Position numbers and translations under genes: made by a program. The notes under the pieces are model-generated. The model was given only the letters and a program-made list of their open reading frames with translations. It had not been told where the DNA came from and did not search any database. DNA of 64,000 nucleotides from Haloquadratum walsbyi J07HQW1. Its GTDB lineage: Archaea; Halobacteriota; Halobacteria; Halobacteriales; Haloferacaceae. Location of the stretch: positions 3,074,428-3,138,427 of the forward strand of contig KE356560.1 in assembly GCA_000415965.1 (NCBI GenBank). Reading direction: 5' to 3'. Positions 19,086 through 28,358 of this stretch are shown here, in pieces. The stretch's first letter is position 1. The number at the start of each line of letters is the position of its first letter.

Positions 19086-19444
19086 AAACGTCAGTGATTC
19101 GATCACAATAGACATCCATACCGATGTTCAAGCCAGTGTAAAGATACTACTGCTGGTATGATATTGTCCTGTCAGGACTGTTGTGTCTGCACCTCCATCG
19201 ACTCACGCAGTCGAAGAGAAACAGGTACGAATATGAGACAATATCTCTACTGTCTTTGTGATGCACATACACATCCAGCGTTGGTAACTGATCGCTGCGT
19301 TGTTACAGATGCAGATTACTGATATTAGTCTCAATGAAGTCGGTCACATTCGCTGTCTTCTATCTGGACGGTATGATATCATATTGTGTGATATGACAAA
19401 CATCTGATCTCTCAGATTAAAGATATTCGGGTGAACAATCGGTA
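19086..19444. other. Intergenic region, nothing recognised
   Basis: About 360 AT-rich bases between the IS remnant and the 3' end of deoC. No coding potential, repeat or RNA gene was recognised. Confidence 0.4.
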
Positions 19445-20095
19445 TTACACATCAGGTGCCTCCTCAAGGATTTTCACACCTGCTGAGGCACCAATTCGCT
19501 CTGCACCAGCATCAAGCATTGATTTCGCTTTTTGATAGGAACGAATGCCGCCGCTTGCCTTCACCGGAAGGTACGATGAAAGAACTTCGACATCCGAAGT
19601 CGTCGCACCACCATCAGCAAACCCGGTTGAGGTTTTCAGGAAGTCAGCATCAGCATCAACAGCGATCTCGCAGGCACGATGTTTCTCATCAGAGCTGAGA
19701 AGTGATGTCTCAATAATCACCTTGACAGGAATTGGAACCGCTGCAACGACCTCTGCAATATCACGGGTCACAGTCTCAGTTACACCGGTTTTCATCCGAC
19801 CGATATTAATCACAACATCAATTTCATCCGCACCAGCCTGCCATGCAGTCACAGCCTCCTTTCGTTTTGCGATAGAAGCATGTTGCCCGTGCGGAAACCC
19901 AATAACAGTTACCAGTGTTACATCAGAATTCATAACGGGATCAGTGTCACTCGCAGCATCGAGATAACATGGTGGAATGCAGGCATTCATTCCATGCGAT
20001 GCTGCTTCCTCAAGTACGTCAACAACTTCAGTCATCGTTGTTGTTGGTCCAAGAACGGTATGATCAATCCGCGCCGCAAGTGCTTCCGTATTCAT
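19445..20095 (-). CDS. deoC: Deoxyribose-phosphate aldolase
   Basis: Cleaves 2-deoxyribose 5-phosphate to glyceraldehyde 3-phosphate and acetaldehyde in deoxynucleoside catabolism. 216 residues starting at [17 protein letters not shown] (DHTxL is the family N-terminal motif). The Schiff-base Lys is in [10 protein letters not shown], the second catalytic Lys in FLKTSTGF, and the phosphate-binding region is VKASGGIRS and RIGASAG. The extension to 20197 is unlike the family. It fits functionally with the nucleoside phosphorylase at 24.7 kb. Confidence 0.96.
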   Translation of the reverse strand: MNTEALAARIDHTVLGPTTTMTEVVDVLEEAASHGMNACIPPCYLDAASDTDPVMNSDVTLVTVIGFPHGQHASIAKRKEAVTAWQAGADEIDVVINIGRMKTGVTETVTRDIAEVVAAVPIPVKVIIETSLLSSDEKHRACEIAVDADADFLKTSTGFADGGATTSDVEVLSSYLPVKASGGIRSYQKAKSMLDAGAERIGASAGVKILEEAPDV

Positions 20096-20403
20096 ACTAA
20101 TAGCCTGCGCCCCAATAATCAAAAGCCGCCCGGGCATCCACAAAAGGTGCGAATAATAGCCGGTAATCAAGCCACAATTGGTGAACGTTCCAGACAATGT
20201 GCGGTCCGTCTCGGTGAGAGAAATTAATGAGTGTATTCGCTGAGGAAATATGATAGTGAATTAAATTGCGTTCGGTAAATGTTATTAGACAACATATTAA
20301 CAGTAGTATCGCATGATTGTGACTCCCACGGTTTGATGATTTTCCAATCATATATTGAGAATATAAATCTTCGATACCGTTTTGTCGCCGGATAGCCCAC
20401 TGC

Positions 20404-21219
20404 GTGGATATGGTCATTTTTCCTGATGGGTTCGCGCTGCCGGCAGTTCCATATCTCTTGATGATTCTACTCACCGGCGGTATCGTCGCATATGTCGCTA
20501 TTCGTCAGCGTCCGACTATCACATCATCCCGAGTATTAGCATTAGCTCCATGGATGATGCTTGGCGCAGCGCTTCATGTCCAATATGTTCTCAATGCATT
20601 ACCAACTGCGATACGACCACTCGCTGGAACACCCGCTGTATATCTCATCGTCGCCATCGCCGCTGTTGGGACATGGGTCAGTCTCGAGTCAGTGATTCCA
20701 TCAGCATATATCGCTCACGCATTAGCCAGCGTAGGGACTGTTGCGGCGGTGATTGCAATCGCGGGTGTCATTTTTATCGATCCAAATTCAATACGCGTGA
20801 CCGTGTCAGTCATTGGTATTGGAGTATCAGTCATCCTCAGTGGTGGTGTGTGGGTTATGCTCACGCGAGTCGTCCCAGAAACACGACTCACAGCACCGAT
20901 GGGAGCATTCGCAGTATTCGGACACACGCTGGATGCTGTCTCGACGGCGATCGGGATCGATTTGCTTGGGTTTGGAGAGCGAACACCACTGTCGGCACTT
21001 ATTATCGAGTTTGCTGCTGGACTCCCAACTGAAGCAGCCATCGGATCTGGATGGTTATTCATTGTGGTTAAAATATTGATCGTGAGTGTTGTCGTATGGG
21101 TGTTTGCGGATATTGCTGACACCGCCCCAACGCAATCAAATATACTTCTCACTATTATTTCGGCTGTCGGGTTCGGTCCGGGAGTACATAATCTATTGTT
21201 GTTCTCCGTTGCCGGGTAG
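20404..21219 (+). CDS. DUF63 family membrane protein
   Basis: 271 residues, about seven hydrophobic helices. Motifs LGAALHVQYVLNAL, FGHTLDAVSTAIGID and the C-terminal GFGPGVHNLL belong to the archaeal DUF63 integral membrane family, whose function is not known. The first codon at 20404 is GTG; an ATG two codons later (20410) is an equally good start. Convergent with the hydrolase at 21225, the stops lying five bases apart. Confidence 0.85.
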   Translation: MDMVIFPDGFALPAVPYLLMILLTGGIVAYVAIRQRPTITSSRVLALAPWMMLGAALHVQYVLNALPTAIRPLAGTPAVYLIVAIAAVGTWVSLESVIPSAYIAHALASVGTVAAVIAIAGVIFIDPNSIRVTVSVIGIGVSVILSGGVWVMLTRVVPETRLTAPMGAFAVFGHTLDAVSTAIGIDLLGFGERTPLSALIIEFAAGLPTEAAIGSGWLFIVVKILIVSVVVWVFADIADTAPTQSNILLTIISAVGFGPGVHNLLLFSVAG

Positions 21220-21224
21220 GGCTG

Positions 21225-22625
21225 CTATCGGTATCCGAGTGCTTCAAGTTGGTCTTCAAGTTCTTCAGCAAATTCATTTGAGTACTGCTCGGCAAATTCA
21301 TCATACTCATTGATTGAGTTGATTGAAATCCCAGCCGTCTCATCATCACTCGGAACGGCATCGAGTACAGTTGAAAGAGCAATCTGTCCCGTGTCCTCCC
21401 GTTCGAACTGTCCTGTTATCAGAGTTTCATACGCATCTTCTCCCCATCGTGCTTGCTTCAAAATTGTTCCATCACTCCGTTGAGAATAGACAATGTCTGC
21501 ACGCTTCGTGTATGGAGTCGCTGTCTCACAGATTCGGGTCGCCTCGCGCTGCATACCAGCAGGAATTGGCAGTTGAGTCGCCGTCGTTACCCCATCTTTG
21601 GCACATACTGCACGCCGAGGGTCAGTATCAGTAGTATTATTCCCTGCGACGGTCGCCCGGATTAATCGTGGAATTCCAGCCAATTCAGCAAGATCTGAGA
21701 TTACTGTTCCACCATTTGATGGGGTCGATGCCGATATGTTGGTGGCTGTTCGGGGCATCCGGACGAATAACGGAACATGATATAGCAATTCATGTGTGCC
21801 AATTCGATGACTGACAGCGGGTGGCTCAGTTGAGAGTGCTGTTTCTGCGCCGAATGCCTCTCCATGGTCGCTTGTGATGATAATAAGCGTGTTATCGAGC
21901 GTTCCGCGGTCACGAAGTGTTTCGATGAGTCGCTCAAAGATTGCATCTACCTGCCGGATTGCACCGTCGTAAATTGTCTCAAGCAGTTTGGCAAACCCCA
22001 CTGAGACGTTTCCGCTGAGAAACTCCCAATGCCATTTGAATCCCATCTCCGATTGAATCTGGCGGATACGTTCATCACTCCAGATGTCATACTCCGTTTG
22101 TGGTTCATATGGGCGATGTGTGTCCATGAGATTGAGACATGCAGCCCATGGAGTTGTTTGATCGGCGCTCCAGGATAGTAATTGATCAGCATACCAGAAG
22201 CCGTTCGGCCAATCGCCGAGAGTGCCGTTCGTCGCATATTTTACATCAAACGTCTCTGGGGAGCCGACTGCTGTATTAAACGTCGTATCAAGCCCGGTTT
22301 GATGATCGATGAGGAATGGATTATCGGTGAACAGTGATGTCTGATACCCATCGGCGGCTAGTTCTTCGAAAATCGTCTGATGAGGCGCAAGTTGCGTGTC
22401 AATATCGAATCGCGTAGCCACAGCAGACGACCCAGTGAAGAGGCTTGCATGACTCGGTAATGTCCAGTTGCTGTGACTCCGTGCTTGTGTATATGTCGTT
22501 GCTTCCGTTGTGAATGCTGAAAGAAACGGTGTTGTCTCACGGCGCGTCCCAACTGCAGAAGCGGAGACACTCTCGGCGCGAAGACTATCAGCAATAACAA
22601 CGAGGACGTTTGGCTTCGTGGACAT
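21225..22625 (-). CDS. Alkaline-phosphatase-superfamily hydrolase (sulfatase-like)
   Basis: 466 residues. Metal-site motifs VVIADSLRAESV (Asp13) and ITSDHGEAFG are as in sulfatases. The nucleophile motif reads Thr55-Leu-Pro-Ser-His (WTLPSHASLFTG) in place of Cys/Ser-x-Pro-Ser-Arg, so there is no formylglycine precursor. A phosphodiester, phosphonate or phosphoglycerol substrate, or a Thr nucleophile, is therefore more likely than a sulfate ester. No signal peptide or membrane segment is visible. In haloarchaea such genes often sit with cell-surface glycan genes, but not here. Confidence 0.82.
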   Translation of the reverse strand: MSTKPNVLVVIADSLRAESVSASAVGTRRETTPFLSAFTTEATTYTQARSHSNWTLPSHASLFTGSSAVATRFDIDTQLAPHQTIFEELAADGYQTSLFTDNPFLIDHQTGLDTTFNTAVGSPETFDVKYATNGTLGDWPNGFWYADQLLSWSADQTTPWAACLNLMDTHRPYEPQTEYDIWSDERIRQIQSEMGFKWHWEFLSGNVSVGFAKLLETIYDGAIRQVDAIFERLIETLRDRGTLDNTLIIITSDHGEAFGAETALSTEPPAVSHRIGTHELLYHVPLFVRMPRTATNISASTPSNGGTVISDLAELAGIPRLIRATVAGNNTTDTDPRRAVCAKDGVTTATQLPIPAGMQREATRICETATPYTKRADIVYSQRSDGTILKQARWGEDAYETLITGQFEREDTGQIALSTVLDAVPSDDETAGISINSINEYDEFAEQYSNEFAEELEDQLEALGYR

Positions 22626-22845
22626 GCGTCCGATAGCACTGCCCGATATTTATCTACCAGTGAATCTCTCTGGGGTCAGATCACCATCACCATTACCATC
22701 AAGATCAAGATTAAATCCCCGACCGTCTACAAGACCGGTCTGATATCCATCCACGGCGAAGATGTCGGATTACTCTTGTGCGTTTCTGGACTGATGAGAT
22801 GAGATAGTTGAGACACCACGTTTCTCTCCTGTGTTTATGATACTG

Positions 22846-24054
22846 CTACACGAATTCGGGATATGATACCGTACGGCTGGCCGATGTATCACTATCACCA
22901 TCAGCATACATTGCACGCATCACGGAGAGATCACCAATCGCCTCAGCACCATCTGGACCGACCGATTGGTTCGTGAGTAGACAATCAGCAAAGTACTCAA
23001 AAACTGCTGTCACTTCATCGTGCAGCGTAAATTGCGTATGCTTGAACGTTCCCTCAATATCACCTGCAGTAACAGTGAGTGAACACTGACCACGGAATAT
23101 ACCACGAAGGTCAAGACTCCCCTGGGTGCCGATAATTTTCATCCCACTCCCGTGCTGACCTCGCTGTGTTGTATTGGCAACTAACTGTACGCCATCTGGA
23201 AAGGTGAGAATAGCAGACGCACGGTCGTCAGGGACAGCCTCAAACCCCGGAGCATCTGCGGTTGTAACAGCACTCACAGCGGTTGGATCCGCATTGAGAA
23301 GAAACCGAGCGGTATTGATTATGTATACACCGAGGTCCATGATTGCGGTTCCATATCCTGTCTGCGCAGGATCCAATCGCCATTGATTAGTATCAGGATG
23401 CATCTCAAGTAAGGGCTGTGTATGATGTGACTGGATAAGTGTCACATCACCAACCTCACCCTGATTAATCAGTTCCCGAGCGTATCTGACAAGTGGGTGC
23501 ATCTGCACACGATAGGCAATCATCAACGGAACATTTGCTTGTCGACAGTGAGTTCGTAGTTTATTCGCGCGCTCAACGCTTGCCTCAATCGGTTTCTCAC
23601 ATAACACTGCTTTCTCCTGAGCAGCCGCAGCCTTGGCGTATGGTAAGTGTGCAGCGTTTGGCGTTGCGATATATACCGCGTCATATGCATCGGTATCGAT
23701 GACACCGCTGGTAGCTGTATTATCTGACGCAATTTCGGTCCCGGTCTCCGGTGTTGATGCTGCTGTTGAATCGATGAGATCGTCTTGTTCGTCTGCGTCA
23801 GCCTCGACAGCGCGAAATTCCTCACTCGCTATTAGGGTATCAACATCATATCGACGGACTAACTCCTGAGTATCTGTGTCGATATCCTCCTCGACAATGA
23901 GTGTCGTTACTGTTGCATTACTCGCTGCGGTGAGTGCTGGCAGTGCCATCTCCGTTGCCCACCAGCCAAGCCCAACAACTGCATATCGGATTGTGTCTGT
24001 GGTCTCAGCCTGGTGCGTGTGTGTCTCAATCGCTGACAGCGTTGAGCGAACCAT
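22846..24054 (-). CDS. Gfo/Idh/MocA dehydrogenase, D-xylose 1-dehydrogenase-like
   Basis: 402 residues starting at MVRSTLSAIETHTHQ. The Rossmann motif YAVVGLGWWATEMALP and the CEKPIEASVERA motif (catalytic Lys) are clear, followed by the typical C-terminal sheet domain. Sequence style matches the haloarchaeal NADP-dependent D-xylose 1-dehydrogenase (Gfo6) group; glucose-fructose oxidoreductase-like activity is possible. Residues about 80-120 form an Asp/Thr/Ser-rich insertion (EADADEQDD, STAASTPETGTE) within the Rossmann domain. The assignment to xylose is inferred. Confidence 0.82.
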   Translation of the reverse strand: MVRSTLSAIETHTHQAETTDTIRYAVVGLGWWATEMALPALTAASNATVTTLIVEEDIDTDTQELVRRYDVDTLIASEEFRAVEADADEQDDLIDSTAASTPETGTEIASDNTATSGVIDTDAYDAVYIATPNAAHLPYAKAAAAQEKAVLCEKPIEASVERANKLRTHCRQANVPLMIAYRVQMHPLVRYARELINQGEVGDVTLIQSHHTQPLLEMHPDTNQWRLDPAQTGYGTAIMDLGVYIINTARFLLNADPTAVSAVTTADAPGFEAVPDDRASAILTFPDGVQLVANTTQRGQHGSGMKIIGTQGSLDLRGIFRGQCSLTVTAGDIEGTFKHTQFTLHDEVTAVFEYFADCLLTNQSVGPDGAEAIGDLSVMRAMYADGDSDTSASRTVSYPEFV

Positions 24055-24112
24055 CCTTCGATAATCAACACACCGAAATAATATATTCACTGGTGAGATG
24101 GGACGTGCACGT

Positions 24113-24616
24113 ACTTACAGTGGTAGCGAGGCGAAAGCCGACGGCTGTGGGATGAAGCCGACAACACTGCGAGAAACCACGCTCAAACGCCAGCCTCCAA
24201 TCACGAATATGTATGGTTGGTTCCTTCCTCGCGAAACGGAGACGTGCGAGATGCTGCTGCGGGGAACCCGCTCACGCTCACACTCCCACTCACACACCAC
24301 CGCAGCCCACCCAGCAGCAGGAGCAGGAGCAGGTCGGCGTTGGCGTGTCCACCCCAAGGACTCTCCCAGTGGTACTGGTACTGGTCTGGTGGCTGCGACT
24401 GGAGAGTCAGGCCGATAGCCCGGTCCGCACGTGGCTGGACGCCCGTGAGAGCCACTCTGTGGAGGGCGACGCCGAGCGGATACCCACCAGGCAACAGGCC
24501 ACACCTCCGAAGAGGCTGAAGCTGCGTCAGCGAACCCGCAAGGTCACAGCCGGGGAGCTCCAGGGGCGCTTGCACATGGAGGAATCCCACGGCTTTCCCC
24601 GTGTGTGAGGAAGTCA
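24113..24616 (+). mobile_element. GC-rich decayed insertion element (IS200/IS605-like)
   Basis: The left part (24118-24165) repeats the hairpin plus ATGAAGCCGACA motif seen upstream of the tnpB at 19 kb. The right end carries GGAATCCCACGGCTTTCCCC near 24586, resembling an IS605-type right-end hairpin. Between them the sequence is visibly GC-richer than the neighbours and is open in several frames (one reads GWTPVRATLW), but no intact TnpB domain can be followed. Probably an old, non-autonomous or heavily decayed element. Confidence 0.5.
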
Positions 24617-24746
24617 TGGGTAGATATTATTACCAGTAGTATTTGTCTGTCTGAATCAGCCCGATCATGAGTGTCTCAAGAAAAACAGAGGAAAACAACC
24701 ACAGTGACCGCGTGGTTTTTCCACTGCAGCGCGAGAGTCAGTGTGT

Positions 24747-25502
24747 ATGCCGAAGCAACCACATCTGCTGATTGAATCTGGCGATATCCATGAGATTGCG
24801 CTCATTCCTGGAGACCCTGGTCGGGTGAGTCGAATTGCCGAACACTGTGAGAATGTCAACGCGGTCGCTGAAAATCGTGAGTATACGATTGTCAATGCAA
24901 CGTATAATGATGTTCCAGTGACAATTTGTTCGACAGGAATTGGCGGTCCATCAGCTGCGATCGCTGTTGAAGAACTTGCCCGTGTCGGCGTTGAGACAGT
25001 CATCCGTGTTGGGACAATCGGCGCACTACAGTCAGATATCGAGATTGGGGATATGATTGTTGCAACCGCTGCCGCCAAAGAAGAAGGAACTTCAAAGCGA
25101 TATGAAAACCCAGTGCTTCCAGCGGTCTCTGATTTTGATACCGTCCGTGCACTCACTGATGCTGCAGAAGAACATACCGATGCTGTTCCTGTTCATATTG
25201 GACCGATTGTCACTGATGATGCGTTCTATAATGAGACGGATGCGTATGTCGAGGGGTGGGAGGAAGCAAATCTCCTTGCCGTTGAAATGGAAGCAGCAGC
25301 GGTGTTCACAATCGCACGTCGACATGGGCTTGCAGCGGGAGCGATTTGCACTGTCGATGGAAATCTTGTCACCGGGACACAGAAGGGTGCTGACTCTGAG
25401 ACGGAACTTCCACCGAAAGCCCAAAATAACGTCGAGCGAGCGATTGAAATCACTCTGACAGCTGTTGCCGATATTGACAAACGCTCTCAGATGGACGCAT
25501 AG
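24747..25502 (+). CDS. udp: Nucleoside phosphorylase, uridine phosphorylase-like
   Basis: 251 residues starting at MPKQPHLLIESG. Family motifs: IPGDPGRVSRIAEHCE, TICSTGIGGPSAAIAVEEL, VIRVGTIGAL and VEMEAAAVFTIARRHG. This is the hexameric NP-1 family; the GTxGAL and MEAAA segments and length favour uridine phosphorylase over purine nucleoside phosphorylase, but specificity is not certain. It releases ribose or deoxyribose 1-phosphate, linking to DeoC. The start at 24747 is ATG; a GTG two codons earlier is less likely. Confidence 0.87.
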   Translation: MPKQPHLLIESGDIHEIALIPGDPGRVSRIAEHCENVNAVAENREYTIVNATYNDVPVTICSTGIGGPSAAIAVEELARVGVETVIRVGTIGALQSDIEIGDMIVATAAAKEEGTSKRYENPVLPAVSDFDTVRALTDAAEEHTDAVPVHIGPIVTDDAFYNETDAYVEGWEEANLLAVEMEAAAVFTIARRHGLAAGAICTVDGNLVTGTQKGADSETELPPKAQNNVERAIEITLTAVADIDKRSQMDA

Positions 25503-25548
25503 AGACAGCACGGACATATATAGATATTCGCTTGGTCGTCTCATCATC

Positions 25549-25640
25549 AGTCGTCGGTATTGTGATTTCTTCATTCGACATGGAACGCAGAAAATAGCGT
25601 CTCAAATCAAATCGGTGTGGTTTCGGAAAGAAATAGTAAT
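25549..25640. repeat. Dispersed MITE-like element, copy C (right end missing)
   Basis: Starts CAGTCGTCGGTATTGTGATT, with ATTCGACATGGAACGC inside and the hairpin motif GGTTTCGGAAAGAAAT near 25619. It stops abruptly at an IS-like junction: TTGACATTCTCCTCGGGG begins at about 25645, the inverse of a typical TnpB-element right end. The right terminal repeat is missing. Confidence 0.6.
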
Positions 25641-26480
25641 AGTATTGACATTCTCCTCGGGGTGAAGGCGTCGTCACGCTGGGTGTGACCGCCCGCTAGA
25701 CTGCGTCTGACAACAGAGGAATCCTGAGTAGCGAAGATTGCAGGTTTGCAGTCCAACCGAGCCCTGACACGGCGAGAATCCATCCAAGATTCATGGACTC
25801 TGACGGGTGGGACTAGGACTGAGACTGCTGGGAGCGCCACGTCTCAGCCCCGAGACTCCTTTTCTCTCGCGTTCAGACTCGGAAAGTTACCTCTACCTCG
25901 GAGAGTCCGGCAGAGTTCAATAGACTTGGAGTTACTTCCTGTGGGAGTCCAACGATCAATTCCACGCCGACTCTATGAGAATCGGGCGGTCATCGACTGG
26001 TTCGATTACTGCTTGGTTATTTAAACCGGCGAAGCCGCCATCGTCGGACGAGGTGGAATCACTCAATTCTCATCTGATTCCTCCTGGGTTCCCGAGACCG
26101 CTGGTCTTGGTCCCACACCAGTGATCTGTGATTTCTGTCGACGGCTCAAGCCGTTGGGATTATCCTCAAATCTGTATCTAGGCACGACCAAAGAGTGCAC
26201 TGTGTATGGTGTTGAGACAGCCAAGCCAATCTGGGTATGTGAACACTCCTGTCCGGCGTGCGGACATACCGAAGACAGAGACCTCAACACGGCGAAGAAT
26301 ATTCTCTCTCGCGGACTCAAGCGGTTAGGGGTGGGACGCTCCGAATCAGCGTCTGTGCAGACTGCGCTCGCTCCGCTCACGCCTCACCGGGAGGACGTGA
26401 GTGCAAAGCGCGTTCACCAGACTTCGTCTGGTGGGCTGTCAGACGCAGTCTGACAACGCCGTTGAACCAGGAAGTCCCAG
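25641..26480 (+). pseudogene. Decayed tnpB with recognisable C-terminus
   Basis: The clear part is 26121-26453, reading ECTVYGVETAKPIWVCEH, SCPACGHTEDRDLNTAKN and ILSRGLKRLGVGRSES. This is the TnpB zinc ribbon and RuvC-III region. The first Cys pair is broken (CTVY), while CPAC is kept, and the Asp-x-Asn-x-Ala-x-x-Asn motif is DLNTAKN. The tail SAKRVHQTSS followed by a frameshift to EVPGL resembles the usual AKRVVExGSP ending. The upstream 450 bases have no readable RuvC-I or -II, so this is a fragment. The start near 25645 looks like an inverted right end. Confidence 0.75.
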
Positions 26481-26892
26481 GGCTTTGATCTGACCGGGGT
26501 GAGTTCACAATAGTGCCAGCTACTGCTGAGACATCGTCACGAATAGCGTGTGCTAGCCCGAGCAGGTCATCAGCCAGTGGCTCTTATCCACTCAAGAGAC
26601 ATCAGCACCACAGGGGTCCACAATCTCCGTACTCAGTTTATATCGAGTGAGATGTAGTGATAATTGATGTCATATAATGTAAGTTTATGCGACACCACTC
26701 GCGCACGATTGCTGCACAGTGATCGAATTTGGTGTATGCAAACGCGAAAGTGCACACACAGAAAAGTTACTCAGAGCGTGCAGGATGATTAATAAACCCT
26801 AATTATCTTAGAATAAATGAAATGATAATAACGCAACTACGGCGGAATGAGAGAACGGATCGGACGCATTCAAGACTGCTGAAGATAACTAT
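26481..26892. other. Intergenic region, nothing firm
   Basis: About 410 bases. On the minus strand a short open stretch near 26480-26570 has protein-like composition (DDLLGLAHAIRDDVSAVAG) but lacks a start and is preceded by an in-frame stop. It may be a gene remnant. The rest is AT-rich with no feature recognised. Confidence 0.3.
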
Positions 26893-27204
26893 ATGACGAT
26901 GATTTCAATCACGTGGCGATTATTCGCTGATGTTGCTGAGGTCGCAGGGACACGTGAGGAGTCTATCGAGATATCGACGGACGCGAGTGCGACTGTCGGA
27001 GACGCACTTAATGAACTTCTGAGAGACCGACCTGCGCTGGCTGATCGCGTTCTGATTGATACAGAAACGGAAGCGGAAGCGAAAGCAGAAACAGAACTTG
27101 CTACCGATATAAATCTGCTTCAAAATGGGTCTGCTGCAACCTGTGATGACCAGTTGACAGATGGTGATGAGCTTGCGTTGTTCCCCCCAGTGACCGGTGG
27201 CTGA
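26893..27204 (+). CDS. samp1: SAMP1-type ubiquitin-like small archaeal modifier protein
   Basis: Beta-grasp protein of the MoaD/ThiS family ending in the diglycine FPPVTGG needed for adenylation and for isopeptide bonds to target Lys. The body (WRLFADVAEVAGTREES, VGDALNELLRDRPAL, LLQNGSAATC, DGDELALFPPV) closely follows Haloferax SAMP1 as I remember it, about 87 residues. This protein has 103: a loop at residues about 56-68 (TETEAEAKAETEL) is made of six-base repeats. MoaD function in molybdopterin synthase is an alternative or added role. The start may be the ATG at 26893 or 26899. No E1 or desampylase gene lies nearby. Confidence 0.85.
   Translation: MTMISITWRLFADVAEVAGTREESIEISTDASATVGDALNELLRDRPALADRVLIDTETEAEAKAETELATDINLLQNGSAATCDDQLTDGDELALFPPVTGG
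27055..27100. repeat. Six-base repeats inside samp1
   Basis: Degenerate tandem hexamers of the GAAGCG/GAAACG type that encode alternating Glu with Thr/Ala/Lys. They add about a dozen residues to a loop of the ubiquitin-like fold. A further run of six-base AAATAC/ACATAT repeats lies just downstream at about 27208-27245. Confidence 0.8.
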
Positions 27205-27365
27205 GAGTGCAAATACAAATGCAAATATACATATACATATATACGTATCATACGGAGTTTCCATCGACAGCAACAATAACAGGTCAATAAATCAGATCAA
27301 ATACACCACTAGAATGGCTCATATGATGAGCATACTCAACATGCTCTATCGACAGTGATATGATT

Positions 27366-28211
27366 CTATTCCTGCGGTCGGGGTCGTGCAACGAAGAGCG
27401 TTTGGACAATGCTGAATGGATCATAAACAGATTGATGACACTGGCAGTAGACGTCATTTTCAGCATTAAATTTCGCAGATCCCTCGCTTTTATACTGTGG
27501 AACACAACAAAAGTGTGTACATTTATTCAGCCAAGCGACAAATCCTTCATCAGTTGACGCCTCAAGCCACGCATCTTGACCGGTGGCTTTTTCGATTTCT
27601 TTCGATTTAATCACTTGAATTGGAATGATATTTTCAGCATCCTCAGACCGCCATCGACCAGTCGCTGGCTTTCCAAGTCCAGCACGACCGATGCCGTTAG
27701 ACCATGTCTCATAATCAGCGAAGTCATCAACGTGGAGTTTATCTCCCTCAGAGTAGGTCTCACCCATCCAATCGTATCCAGGATTTGAACCGACACGGAA
27801 GTAATTATCAGAGTCATACTGTGGGTTAATGCCAGCATAGGACTCAACACCACAGTATTGGAACCACTCTGTTGAGTATGTCACACCAGATCCTTTGAAA
27901 TCTTCAGTCTCAGCAATCTGGATATTGATCCCTCCCTGCTTTTCTGTTTTAACCTCAGGCCAGACACCTTTCAAAAATCCCTCAGAATCAACTTCAACCG
28001 GAATTTGAGGCATTCCACGAGGTGCTGGACCATCGGTATTCTCAATTGCATACGCTTGTGTTGTCCCTCCGCCAGCACCTGGCGATGTTGTTGCGGAGTT
28101 AACTGCAGCAGCCCCTGTCGCGCCAACTCCAGCGAGCGCTGCTCCACCGACAACGCCCTTCACAAATCGGCGACGACCGGAGTCTGCCGGATATTTATCA
28201 CGCTCACTCAT
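27366..28211 (-). CDS. Rieske 2Fe-2S protein, Tat-exported
   Basis: 281 residues from MSERDKYPADSG. The twin-arginine signal GRRRFVKGVVGGAALAGVG is followed by a hydrophobic segment that probably stays as a membrane anchor. Rieske ligands: Cys-Thr-His (CTHFCC) and Cys-x-Cys-His (CQCHQS), then VYDPFSIVQ. The haloarchaeal cytochrome bc-type Rieske subunit ends in just this way (..FVARPRP). It would carry electrons from menaquinol oxidation on the outer face of the membrane. No cytochrome b or halocyanin gene is adjacent, so it stands alone here. Divergent from ppc with a 147-base promoter region between. Confidence 0.88.
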   Translation of the reverse strand: MSERDKYPADSGRRRFVKGVVGGAALAGVGATGAAAVNSATTSPGAGGGTTQAYAIENTDGPAPRGMPQIPVEVDSEGFLKGVWPEVKTEKQGGINIQIAETEDFKGSGVTYSTEWFQYCGVESYAGINPQYDSDNYFRVGSNPGYDWMGETYSEGDKLHVDDFADYETWSNGIGRAGLGKPATGRWRSEDAENIIPIQVIKSKEIEKATGQDAWLEASTDEGFVAWLNKCTHFCCVPQYKSEGSAKFNAENDVYCQCHQSVYDPFSIVQTLFVARPRPQE

Positions 28212-28358
28212 AATTTGAACTTCACTCCGCTGGTAAAAAACGTAACGAAACAACCCATCGTCGGGCGAAGGGTAAATCTATACAATAATTGTGATGGTTT
28301 TGCTGAATGAGTAAAGCAGATACTGGGATTTTTACTCGGTCCACGGTATATCAGTGGT

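Noticed and set aside
20160..20230. A ninth dispersed-repeat copy upstream of deoC
   Set aside because: Only GAACGTTCCAGA and GAGAGAAAT resemble the family; the ends and second hairpin are missing.
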